DNA of 64,000 bases from Aculops lycopersici (Eukaryota; Arthropoda; Arachnida; Trombidiformes; Eriophyidae), in assembly GCA_015350385.1 (NCBI GenBank), contig WNKI01000001.1:9603118-9667117 (forward strand), written 5' to 3'. The notes below the pieces were generated by a model that saw nothing but the letters and a program-made list of their open reading frames with translations, had not been told where the DNA came from and did not search any database. This document shows positions 18,901-30,455 of this stretch, one piece after another; position 1 is the first letter of the stretch; each line of letters starts with the position of its first letter. Both the position numbers and the translations under genes were made by a program.

Positions 18901-21585
18901 TCTAAAGGATATCACGCGATTGTGCTGTCTCTTGGACTTTGAATTTTTTGAGTCCATCCTGGTGGCGACATAAGATGATGTTCCCTGGTAGACGACCAAT
19001 CGTTATTGAAGATATGTAGTTGCCGAATGTGCAGGTGCGTGCGTGCCACTATCTAAAATAAACCCCTGAAGTTTGTTTACCTGATCTCAGAGTGCACAGA
19101 TGAATCTCGGGAGCATCTACTTGATGTATGTAAATGTAATGGACCCGAGTATCGGATGTTACAACAATAATCGACAGTCTACCACGAGGAGATAGCGGAA
19201 ATAAGCGCGGCACTAGTCTCAATTTGGCCTTATTATTTCGATTCGCAAGATTTTTAGATGCTTAGTTGGAGTCTAGATTCGATTTAAAGGCACCAAAGTG
19301 CTCCTCCATTTGCGTGTCTAAAACCAATATGGAAAATTTCGTCATGGGAGACGAGGTTTCCTCGTTTCAGCTGAAGAAAAGAAAATCCGTTTCGCACTAT
19401 CTCCACCTATAGAAATCTTCCAGGCGAACCAACCACACCACAAAATCTAACCTCAAGATGGTTAAGTAAGAAAGGATAGTGGTAAAAGTGGGCGTGTGGA
19501 TAGTTCTAACCAGTCGTTGTGCCACATTGAACGACTTTCCGTTACCATTATCATTGCTATATTTGTTACCACAACCACCAACTCCACTGCCTCCGCCAAG
19601 GCTGCTACCGGGCGAATGAAACCGGAGGTGAGGCGAGCAAACAAATTAGCCGCATCCCCGCCCATTACCAAGGCCGCAAACCAATTTGGTTGGTTGCCTT
19701 GCTTCTTGTCGCATGACGTTAGGGGTGCACTTTTTCACCTACTAACTGGCTTGCCTCGCCTAGCAAAACGGCCTAGAGAGGGAGGGTGAGAGAGCTACTG
19801 GCTGGCTAAATGCGATTTGTTAACGCTAATGTTGGTGACATGAGGTGCCCGAACCAACTCGAAATTAGAAGCATACGGCTACTTCGAGAGACTCAAAATA
19901 TGTTATTCGCACATTGGAATGTGTGAATAGGAAAACTTGAAATTGTTCATATCTAGCCAAAAAGAGACCACAAAAACGGCCGCCAGCAAAGCTCAGCAAA
20001 AGATGACAATTTTCCATGAAGTCATTACACAATGAGCGAGGCAAACCAGCTCAAACTGCATTGCTATTGGGTGATGGTTCTTGCCCATGATAAACACAGT
20101 GGTAATGCAAATGCATCACTGACTATTGCCAGAAACATTAGCACTTTCTAACCATCCTAAAGTTTAGTAGAGCGGCGTCTGAATTTGAACTCCAACTTGA
20201 TCCTACGAAATGAATATCTTGAGAAGACATATCCATTGCTCTTTGTGTATCCTTTTGCTGACCTCCCAGCAGATTCGCTGGACCCTTTTACGCCCCTTTT
20301 AGTGTGGAAGGGGCCAACTTTAGCCAGACAAATTATGCATGCGCATCCTCTTTTTCATGCCGCATAGAAACCTTGGTAAATCTGAAAGCTGACTTATGAG
20401 GTTGTGGTTCCAGCTTAGAGGTGTGGATCACATGGCAGATCATGAGCATACGTTTTGGGTTACATGAGCAATGGTTGAGAGAGTGCACGTGTATCTTTGA
20501 GATCAAACCCTGGACCAAAACGGTAGCATGTTTTTTCGGACTGGCGAACGTTTTCAACAAAGCACCAAAGGCGCTAGCCATTGATAGCTATAAGTCTAAA
20601 GTTATTCCAGGTAAAGAACGTGTCCTCGGTCACTAGCCACTGGTTTGTCCGGCCAACAAGCTACACCGTCGGATAAATAAAATGTCCTTGTTGTTCCAGC
20701 CAAGAACAGTTGAAGGCTATAAATTTCATCCTCTAAATCCAGGCAAAAATCTGGACACTGTGGTGGTCAAGCGAGGTTAGAATTAAATTATCGAGCAATC
20801 GTGACTTGGACTACAGTCATATCCCAAATCTCAAGCTAGTGTGATACGAGCAGACAATAGAAAATAAATATTAAATGTACGTACAACTGGCATCTAAATG
20901 CTTTGTTTTGTCGAGTTCGAGTTTGGTTTGGGTAGATCATTCTTGATCTGAATATCTCTACACCTAGTTTGAATTTGAAGCCCGTGTTAGGAGTTCATTA
21001 GTGTTACGAATCAAGCTTTCAACAGCCACTTGAGTGACTACCATGGGCATCATGCGCCCACTAACCAGGACATCGGTGGCACAAAATCTAGACAATCTGA
21101 ATGTCGTACGAATGCACCACTAAGTATCATGTGGACGATAATATCAGCTACTAGATACTGGTGCACTTGTTTTCTATGAGCGAACTCGCATTCGTAATCA
21201 TTAGACCCGCAGGTAAGACAACACTATCATGAGAAACAATAGAATGTTCAGAAATTAATGTCCTACAAACGCAGACGCAATTTTATACTCATTTCATAGG
21301 TGGAATTTGGGTAGAAAATTCAATCCCGAAAAAGGAACATAGCTGAACTGATCAACATTCTGATGGCTTTTTGTAGAACTCGAACAAACATGATCAAGTT
21401 TCGCAATCAGTGACTAGGTACCCTGAACTATTTGCGATCTTTTTACCGAATAAAGCGGTCTAATTTAGGTAAGATTGATCATTTGATGCTGAGGTAGGTA
21501 GCAAACACGACTTTTTATATGAAGAGAGTGCCACAAGCTAAATCGTAGAATAGTAGTAGGCTTATGAAATGCAATAACAACTCAC
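15964..21585. other. Long non-coding block / large intron
   Basis: About 5.6 kb without a recognisable gene, far larger than other gaps here. It holds short simple repeats (CAAA units near 16084-16099, GA units near 16900-16918, TTCCC units near 18707-18727), a perfect hairpin at 18555-18598 and several splice-donor-like sites on the minus strand (for example near 16590 and 19079). It follows an open donor of the disordered-protein gene, so much of it may be an intron or 3' part of that gene, or upstream regulatory DNA of NOS. Short frames on either strand show no domain I recognise. Confidence 0.45.
18555..18598. repeat. Perfect 17-bp inverted repeat
   Basis: Arms 18555-18571 and 18582-18598 are exactly complementary (ATCTGGTTGACCAACCG). 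The 10-base centre can add a further CTG/CAG pairing around a TT turn with one mismatch, so the whole 44 bases can fold into one stem. It lies in the long non-coding block. Confidence 0.9.
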
Positions 21586-24500
21586 CTTTGAACGAAAGTT
21601 TGGGTGGCTTGCTGAACTCTAGTTGTCGCTAGGTTCTCTGGCCTCTTGGATGTCTCCACTGATATGCTGTCTTTTTCGCGGGGCTCATCTCTACTCTTGG
21701 CACCTTTATTGTTAGACTCCGATCTGATCATAGTCTCTCCAGTTGCACTGTCTTTAGCATCGCCTCCACATTGGCTATTTAATGAGACTCTCTGCTGACA
21801 TTCTGTCCTCTCAATGTCCTTCTGATTGAGATGGTGATTTTGCTGTCCCGCAGCTCGTTGCTGTGGTTGTAGTTGTTGTTGTTGGTGGTGGTGGTTTCGC
21901 TGTTGTTGTTGGTGTTGATAGGCACGACCTCCACTTCTAAGGCTGGCTGTAACCTGATAGGAGCCATTAGAGTCGCCAAAAGAGCTTCTCTCGTAGCTAT
22001 TGCCGATATTGTTCCAATAACAACCCTGAGAATCAATCGACGATGGCGTCGAACGGGGCTGGTAATCAGGTTGTAGCTGAACTTCCCCTATTCGACTTGC
22101 AATAACCTTGTGACCATGTTGCCGTTCCCCGCCGAGATTCTGATATCGTTGTTGCTCGCTAGCTGAATACTGCGGAGATATCGATGAATTTTGCAAATTT
22201 CGCTCGGATTTGACGTCGGCAGTTTGACTCCGATTAACATTATAATACGTCGGCGAAATTACGTCGGGCCAGTCGCCAGTTGTCGCATTGCTGGCCTGAG
22301 GCTGCTCATGTCTCTGATGACCAGATGATGATGATGTAGCGACAATTTTTCTTTGCGGACTACTTATTACGATATTGATTCGCCTACTTCCGTTATCGGC
22401 GGAGGCAACACGCTGACGGTATGGTAATGTCGACGTCATGATTGAAAGTGGGTCGGTCAAGCCACTGTCCAAACAAGAGCGCGGCTTACGTAGCGGCGTT
22501 GCGTAAATTGAGCCCCCAGCGCTCCGGAAGCCTGTCGCTGACATCATGTTGAGGTCGTTCGACTGGCTTGATTCGCAAAACAAGGGTCTGTCAAGATCGG
22601 GGCATCCGGGCGAGAATGTTCCATGTCTGTCAGCACTGATGTCACCGGCAAGAATAGACCTACCTCTAGTCCGGCGACTAGGCGAAGATTCACAGACCCG
22701 ACGTTGACTCTATGTTTAGGTTGTATGGTTTCAGGGAAGAAGTTAGGTTTCGTGAAGACAGAAAAGTTGTAGACATCCTACTTATGCTTGATGCAAGAGT
22801 GCCGCCACTGCTATTGCCACTACCACTACATTTAGTGCAACACCTCAAGCCACCTACTTTTGGCCACCCTTCAATATTGCACACTATTTTATCGCGTCGA
22901 TATGCCAATCAAGAGGGCAATGTGAACATGAAGCAAGAAAAACAACTTACCTGCACATAGGCGCCAGAGGCTATCGACAAGTCATCATTAGCGAACCTGT
23001 CACCGAATAACAAATTGTCGCCACCGGGTCGACCCGATTTTTTTGCTGCAACTTGCGATGCAAGCATCTCACTATGTGGAAGGGGGTTGCTATTGCTGCT
23101 ACCAATGACATTATTGTTAAGACTTGAGGCATAATATTTGTCCTTAATGGCCGATGAACTAAGCTCTTCCCTGCAACTGCTTCGAGTGGTGACAAAAGAT
23201 CAAAGGGAGAAAAAAAATATATTTAGGCAAAAGACGAATCGTCAGTATTGTATTGAAGTGAAGAACTGCCTAATCACTAATGATTCATTTGCATTCTCGC
23301 ATTAGCGACGCCAACTGCGATGAGAAATATTTGTCCCCTCTGAGGACGATATAGAAATGCAACAATAGCGAGGATGGTGTACAGGTGCCCTCTATATGCG
23401 TTGCACATTCATGGCCCTTAATCAATTGGCGGGCCCGACAGTAAAGTCAAATAACTTGATTAGAGAAACTATTGACCCAAGAAAGGACTTACCTTGGGGC
23501 ACCCTGCATATAATTTGGTGTATTTGACCACAATCGGCCATCAATAGACCTGACTTCTCCCGTTGGCGATCTCGAGTTTCTCGCACGATTGCTCATTGAA
23601 TCATCATTCTTGTTCACGATACTCGGAAATGATCGCTCAGCCTCGTGGTCATTGAATTGACTCGCTCTTCCGATTGGTTGCGTAGAAACAATCCTTCCCA
23701 TTTGCGCTTGCTCTTGATTGCGTTTAGTCCATTCTGCTGATTGTCTCGTTATGACGTTTGTGACAACTTGCTGATGATCACGACCAGCACTCTCGTGTCT
23801 ACGTCTACTTGGGCTTGCGCTTGTGGCTTGCGATGATCTCGATGATCTAACCATAAAACCGCTCTTCAACTGCTGCTCTTGGTGATGCTGCTCAATCTCA
23901 TCGAGATCGCCGACCGACTGATAGTACTTCCTTCGCTCGATGGGAATACCAATCATATGTCGTTCGTTAGGATGCTCGTGCTGCGATCTCGAAGTTTGAT
24001 TACGCTGAACATCGATATTGTATTGATTGCCCATTGCGTCTAGTTGACCTTGATTATAGCTGTTTTGTTTAAGCTCACGTAACACGCGCCCATCGTTGGT
24101 CAATGCCAGATTCTCGTCACGATTCTCGAGTGTGGAGCCTTCAGGGTGTAGGACCCTCCTTTGCCCATTGAGAATCATGACCTCAGTTTCACCTGGATAG
24201 TAATCAGCACCCAGAGGTAGCACGCTATCCTCGTGACCAGAGCCTCGAGCTATACCACCATTTGTCGAATCATCATCGATATCATCCGTCGCACCTAGCT
24301 CGCTTCCACCTCCCCCACCAACCCCACCACCGTAATTGCGACTTATCAGTGAGGCTCTAGTTGTGGTGGTTGTGGTTGGCTCGAATGAGTCCATCCAGTA
24401 GGAGTCCTCAGAACAGGAATCGTCGTTGATAATTATATTAGCATCGGATTTGTTGGATATAACAAACGATATTGAGTTAGAATCGCCAGGTCCATTGGCA

Positions 24501-25495
24501 AATCTCAGATCAAGCGGCATGCCATCGCCATCAACCAATGGCTGTCCTCTCGATTCTCGGCGCTCGCGTGAAGTGTAAGCACTTACTTCTTCACGGTTCG
24601 ATTGATCATTGATTCTGAATACTTCATAATCAAACGGTATCTGATACCCTTTTGAGTGTTCATGTGGTTGTTGTTGTTGTTGTTGTTGCTGATTTTGCTG
24701 TTCCTGTTGGTTTGCATACTCTTGAGCACGCTGTTGATGGTCAATAATGAAATTGTCTTGATTTGGTGGCTCTTGTGGGCGACTTCGTGTGCGTCTATCT
24801 GAAGCATCATACCCAAAACCCTCAGGTATTTGGCTTTCAGTTAGATGGGTCTTGTTTCTGTTACCCGATTGCTTGTTAGCCAAAACGTGTACTACAGTCC
24901 CCCTCCTTGGGGTGAGATTTTGTGTTTGAGTGTTTCCATTTTGGTCGCAGCAGGAAGCGTTCTCGCTGCTGCTATCATCGTAGTCGAAAGGGTTCGTGCC
25001 ACGATAATTACCACAACCAACTCCATTTTCGATGTTAGGTTCAAAATCCGTTGCAGTGGTAGAGCTGCGGGCGTCACTAGACTTCCGATCCCTTTTTCGT
25101 CTCTCCGAATCTCCATCTGTGGCGTCCCTAGGGCCCGCAGTCTTGACAACGCCGATAACTGGATGGTCAAGATCCTCTTGTTCATTGGAGTTCTCGTCGT
25201 CCTCGGATTGCAGCGAATATGTTAGCGAGATTTGCTTGATTTTATCAAATGATATCGAGCTCTTCCTAGAGGCGATGTCGTCGTCATACAAACGCGACAC
25301 CATGAGATGCCCCGCACTAATGTCGCTAGCGTCTGAACCTCGCGAGGATCTCTTACAATTCAACGTCTCGATGGTATTGAGCTTTGTAGTCGTTTCGCCT
25401 CCATTAGTTGCCGGCGTTTCAGTTTGCGACACACTGCCGCCATTTGGATTATTTATAACTGTTGGAACTAAACTAATTTCACTGTTCAACTCCAT
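21586..25495 (-). CDS. Disordered protein of unknown function, at least three exons, 3' end unresolved
   Basis: Exon 1 (25495-23493) starts at an ATG and ends at AG|GTAAGT. Exon 2 (23176-22951, alternative acceptor six bases on) ends at CAG|GTAAGT. Exon 3 (22709-21586) ends at AAG|GTGAGT. Phases 2, 0 and 2 agree across both joins and every exon is open throughout, which supports the model; introns are 316 and 241 bp. The joined product is over 1100 residues, almost wholly low-complexity: Ser, Asn, Gln and charged residues, polyglutamine runs in exons 1 and 3, acidic patches, basic-Ser motifs suggesting phosphorylation. I recognise no folded domain, signal peptide or membrane segment. The last donor is open, so at least one more exon lies to the left. 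One 16-codon candidate ends at about 20333 after a CTTTCAG acceptor and fits the phase, but evidence is weak. Possibly a cytoskeletal or signalling scaffold; that is a guess. Confidence 0.6.
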
Positions 25496-26404
25496 GTTGT
25501 TGACTTGAAGAGCGGAAACTAGTGGTTAGCTCGGCAAATTCAACCATCATCTTCTCCCTCTAAAAGTTTGTTGCTTCACTATTCTCTTGCTGTTGCTTCT
25601 CGACACAACCTCTACTACCCGACTCATTATAACATAAAAACCCCCGTCTCGTGCCTCCTGACAATTCGATAAACTGAGGGAACAAATAAAATACAAGGAC
25701 CATCCATTTCATCTCACCTGTCTCTCTTGTTTTTGAGCACTGAAATCTCGGGTGGTCCGTCGTGTAACACAGTGGCCAATGGGAGAGGGTCCAGCGAACT
25801 TTTGACAGTTCGCTCTAGCGCAGGCGCACTCTCTCCTTTTCTGGTGCTTGAAACGCGGGGCACGGAGCTATGTTTAGGTGTGTGACAAAGATCCTTCTAT
25901 TTGGCATAGAAGGATTCGCACGTGTTACTCAAGAGTTCGCTGGAAAATAATATTTTCCGTAGGTCGACTGTGATGTGGCTTTGACAATTACATTTAAAAA
26001 TTAGAATCTCCGGCGATTATTGATAGATGAATATACAGTGCCTCTTAGTTTTGAGAGGCACTGTACTTATATCTATCTCAATATTCTAACTCTATGGATA
26101 GATGATATTAGACTAGAATGATAAGCTTAAGGATCAACACGTGCTGAGGCTTATATACTTAGGAGTATCGATATCAGACTATAGTGTTTATTTTGATCAT
26201 CATAATCATAAAAACGCCTGAATCCATGAAACCAATAGAAGAGTCAATAATCTTGTAATAATGAATGATTGACCGAGTCACTAAATTTTCCCATCTCACC
26301 CAAAGGTATACCATGAGAACCGATGACTATGTTTATATATCACGTTTTAATTTGAAGTTGACCAGCTCGAAAGTTCGAGCGTATGACTGAAGTAATTATT
26401 GATC
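25496..26404. other. Intergenic region with long hairpin
   Basis: About 900 bases between two minus-strand genes: the 3' end of ACOX3 and the start of the disordered-protein gene. It contains a long imperfect inverted repeat (26001-26089, separate entry) and a small palindrome near 26366-26379. No reading frame is convincing. Confidence 0.5.
26001..26089. ncRNA. Hairpin, candidate microRNA precursor
   Basis: A foldable 89-base element. The inner arms 26034-26045 and 26054-26065 (TACAGTGCCTCT and its complement) pair perfectly around an 8-base loop. Pairing continues outward with small bulges through GATAGAT/ATCTATC to TTAGAAT/ATTCTAA at 26001-26007 and 26083-26089, with one larger bulge on the left arm. 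Size, single loop and near-complete pairing are those of an animal pre-miRNA, but I recognise no known mature sequence. Strand is undetermined. It could equally be a transposon remnant or a 3' end structure of ACOX3. Confidence 0.3.
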
Positions 26405-28543
26405 TCATAGCTTTGGCTTTAGTGCGCCCAACTTGGGCTTTCTAACTGTAAACTCCTGATACCATTCCGGTCGTTCGAAACAATCCTTACTCTCGGAGAT
26501 GGCATTGTACAAATTCTCATACAAATTACCATCTGATTGACCTAAAGCTGATTTCAAAATCCAATCGGGAGGCGCAAATACCTCGGCTAGAGATAACGCG
26601 TTATCCTTAATCTCGCCACAAAGGGCCAGGATATGCTCGCGAATATTCTTCAGGTCAGAGCTACCTGATCTCAAGACATTTGCCTCGTAGAAATAAGACG
26701 ACCACTTTTCTATGGCCCACAAACCATAGAGTAATCCCATTTGATGCAACAATCTCTCGTTCTCGTCCCTCGGATTGGGGAAACTCTTGAGCAGTCTTTC
26801 GAGAACAACCAACTCGTAGAAGACCAATGATAGTTGCTTGGCCAAATAAACTTGTCATTTGGACTTGGCCACAAAGAGACTGTTTTGGTTTAGACGCATT
26901 TGTTCGTCCAATCGGTCGCTAGTTTGCTTGAGCAGGTAGCTGGCTAAAAATCTGAAGGCATCTACAATATCACTCAATGTCTTTGGTCCACCAACTGGCA
27001 TTTTGTAGCTTCTAATATACTCATCCGATTTGAGCACAAAGTCCATGCTCTCATAGGGCGACGATTGTGAGACTGAAACAACGGAGCCTTCTGCACCTAG
27101 GGTACGCTTCTTAACGCGCTCATTATAGTACTTGATGAGGGCATTTGAAGTTTGTTGGACAATGACATTGTTGTCGCCCTCGTAGGTGTTGTTGCTATCA
27201 TGATCATCCCGGAGATACCCAATTCCCGCCACCGTTAGGTAACCATGACCACCGCAAGCCTCTCTACACTCCTGGATACAATCGCGGGTTAGCCAGCCAA
27301 CATAGGCTTTGCCGCTACAGGTGAGCGCATGGATCTCGGCGCCCATGTCGGCCAACTCGAGGGGCGAGGCTCCATTGTAGGTGACCCGAATAAAGAAGTC
27401 GATATAATCTGTGAATAAACATTTGTAAAAGTAATGGTGCACATAGGTGGCTGCAATGTAGGGAAACAATCGCCATTGATGAGTTTGGTACTCGATGATG
27501 GGCCATTCAAGTTGGTCGGGATTGTGGGCCGAATCGCCGGCATCGGGACCGAATTGTTTTCGGATGCAAGCATAGCGCGTTGCAATCACAATGGCCTTCT
27601 CCATATTGAGCAATCCCATTCCAATGATACCAACGCGACCGGCTGATAGAATTCCAAAACTAGCGCCCATTCGCTTCTTCTTATCCGACACCTTGGCCAC
27701 ATACTGGCCCTCAGGTGTCACATCGGCATTACGGTTCATTAGGTAAGCCTTCGAGATGCGGTAATTGTCGAACAGGAGAAATCCATTGTCCACTCCATTT
27801 AATCCAATCTTTGGTCCCATATCGCCAATTTTAACTCCAGTGAAGGGCAATAGAGTTTTAGGATCCCTAATGGGAGTTAGAAAGCTATGCAATCCGTGCA
27901 CCTGTCCGTCGGGCGTCTTTAGCTGGGCGAAAACCACCGCGTGCGTCGCCGTTTGCCCCATACCACCCGACCAACACTTGATCGACTCAACGTCTGGTGT
28001 GTGCAAAATAAATTCCTGGGTCTTGGGATCAAAGGTTGCGGTAGTTCTCATCAGCTTGGTGTTACTTCCATGACCCAATTCAGTGAGCGAAAAACAACCA
28101 AGAGCATCGAAATTTTTAATCTGATCCAAGAACTCAATTTGCCTCTCGGAACCGGCGCCTCGAGTTGAGGCAATAAAATACTCGTGCGACATGAACTTCT
28201 TCATGGCCAATGACCAATCGAGCTGACCAATGCACTGACTCACGGCCGGCGCTAGCATTGGATTCATAATAAAATCTTCCTCGTTAACAAAATCATACTC
28301 AATCAGCTTCTTCATTCGCTCAAAGGTAAGCTTGCGATACTCTTGTCTTGTCAACTCTTCCCATGGTTTCCTATTAAACAACGGGTCCTTCTCTAATATG
28401 GACCACAATTGAGCCTTGAACCTGACCACATCCTCGCCGTCCAGGAGAATCTTCATTCGGCGCCAATCAAAGGTGGCCCTTCGCCTGTATACATCTAGCG
28501 TCGACGATTTGGGCCAGTCGGGTAGGTTTGCAATTGTTGTCAT
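26405..28543 (-). CDS. ACOX3: Peroxisomal acyl-CoA oxidase 3 with one in-frame TGA
   Basis: The first step of peroxisomal beta-oxidation of branched and very long acyl-CoAs. The frame spans 712 codon positions, matching the ~700 residues of ACOX3. Codons 1-562 cover the N-terminal helical domain, the FAD-binding beta-domain (GCFSLTELGHGSNT; WSGGMGQTATH) and the catalytic glutamate region (YEGDNNVIVQQTS). Codon 563 is TGA (26855-26857). The same frame continues without a shift for 149 more codons containing the ACOX C-terminal helical domain (AKQLSLVFYELVVLERLL) and ends KPKL, a possible weak type-1 peroxisomal signal. No GT-AG pair is needed to restore frame, although a tiny intron cannot be fully excluded. 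Either this allele is a recent nonsense mutant, the base is a sequencing error, or the TGA is read through. The start ATG at 28543 gives a normal N-terminus. Confidence 0.9.
26855..26857 (-). other. In-frame TGA inside ACOX3
   Basis: On the minus strand the codons run AAA-TGA-CAA. TGA followed by C is the leakiest stop context known in animals. Reading continues in the same frame to the normal ACOX3 end at 26405. Confidence 0.9.
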
Positions 28544-29287
28544 TTTGTTGCTTTGTTGTGACTTGTTTTTTTTCTTGTTATCTTTTCCGTGATGATAATC
28601 TTCAAATTTTAAATTCTCTGTTTCGTTATTTTATTATGTTGTTGAGTGACTTTCAGTTACTTTAATAACAAACCTCAGATGATGCTAAGAGATGTAAAGG
28701 GTGGGGCCAATAATAATGACTATTATTATATTCGTATCATTGACGCGTGACGATCACATTCATAGATTCTATTGTTTTGGTCTTGCTAGTTGTGGCGCGA
28801 CTGTAGCCTTATCGTCATCTCCACCACAGCCGTTAACTTGTCGATACTTTCTGGCTTGAGACTGGATTGTATCAAAGTTGCAACATCGAGCCAAACGATT
28901 AAACTGTGAGTAGTATTCTGGTCTTTTCTGGTGCTAATGTCGCAGAACCTCAGCTCATTCGTCTAGCGAGAACAAGTGCTCGTTTATGCCGTTGCCGCTC
29001 ACAAGATTTCTGAAGACGCTTATGTTTGCTCAGGCTCCTCCGTCGAGTGAGTGCACCGCCGTCACCAACACCGACGCTGACGGAGGCACATTATTTCAAT
29101 GGTAACCTGAACGACAACTAACAAGCAAGTGAGTATCTCTTTCGTTGTCTCCCTGTCTCCGTCGTACCTGAGGCTCTCTCCTTGGCGCTGCTACTTCTGC
29201 TACTGCTACTGCCAATACTTGTACACCACTCGTTTCTAACAACCTGTTGCTGCCACTTTGTCTCTGTCTCTCTGTCTCTTTCTCTAG

Positions 29288-29529
29288 GCAACGACAAGAT
29301 GCCGTGTTCCGCTTTTGTTTGCGTTGCAGCATGCAAATCACCCAAAGATTTTCCCAATTGTGCCAGCAACTACTGCTTTTGGTTCGTCCACCGAGACAAT
29401 GACACTGGTGGCACACAATTACGATTGGCTCAAGTCGTCGCTTCGCCAACTACCTACAACTGTGCTCCTCAAACTGACCTACCAACCAATCGTCCGCCTC
29501 TGCCCTCTACCCCGCAACCTCAATCTTAA
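29288..29529 (+). other. Weak candidate exon, cysteine-containing frame
   Basis: A pyrimidine tract of about 35 bases ending TTTCTCTAG is followed by a frame open for about 80 codons with five closely spaced cysteines (CSAFVCVAAC ... NCASNYC) and a Pro/Thr-rich tail. No upstream exon was found and the pyrimidine tract itself produces a leucine-rich pseudo-signal, so this may be chance. Confidence 0.15.
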
Positions 29530-30437
29530 ACAACCTGAAACCCACCAATTCGGCTCTCTCCCTCTATCCTGTTGACTCTCACTTTTTTCGCAAGATTCCA
29601 CTTATTTTAACTGCTCATATTTTTATAAAACCACCACTCGATGAACATCAAGCTTATTTTCCGACACGAGTGATGGGTGTTGCTGTAATCTCCAAACTCA
29701 CAGTTTTTTGTGCTGTTAGCTAGTTAAGATTATCACCCGAGCCTCAAGCGTCAAAGATATATCATTCCACTTTATAATCCACTCGCGATCCACTAACCGA
29801 ATACCATCTTCAATCAGTAAGATTGTAAACTTGAGACTCGAGGGAGAAATTTCAGAACAATTTACTTGCCCCCCAACTTGCTCCTCCTGTTGGCAGACGA
29901 AACGAAGCAAATCGGCTGCGCAATTCCTAAGACGCATGTTTTTAACGTCAAGTTCATTAGTTGGGCTCATAACTGATTGGAAAATCTAGAATTAGTAGGC
30001 ACGCGCAAGAGTGAGAGGAGAAGGCAAATCCCGTTCGCCTTGCAACTCCAGTTTCCTTTAAGCTGCCAAGCGGTAGACAGAGATTACCTGTAAGATGCTT
30101 GCATGAGCCAGCTAGCAATTCGGTCGCCTCCTTGATTTAAGAGTCTCCTCCCTTTTCAAGGAGCAGGTTGGCTACTACTAACTCAAACAGCAACAACCTG
30201 CTCGTCGTTGGTGTTACCAAGCAACAGTAACAAAAACCTAACCTGTTGTCTGTTCTCTCAAGTAACCCTCGTTGCTTGTGCTATCGTCGTTTCCAGGCGA
30301 GACTATCGAGTGTTCTGGAAAGTTTACTTGCTAATGTGTGACAGCAGGGCACAACTCATGCAACTCAAGTCAGTGTTTTACTTTTCAGCCCTAAATTACC
30401 CCTTATTCTCATCCAAAATTTAGAGGGAAATGACAAA

Positions 30438-30455
30438 GACGACGACGACGACGAC
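30438..30455 (+). repeat. (GAC)6 microsatellite
   Basis: Six perfect GAC units in the non-coding region between ACOX3 and the lipase. Confidence 0.9.

Noticed and set aside
26001..26404. SECIS element making the ACOX3 TGA a selenocysteine codon
   Set aside because: The strong hairpin downstream lacks the ATGA/GA quartet of a SECIS, and ACOX is not a known selenoprotein family; left only as something to test computationally.
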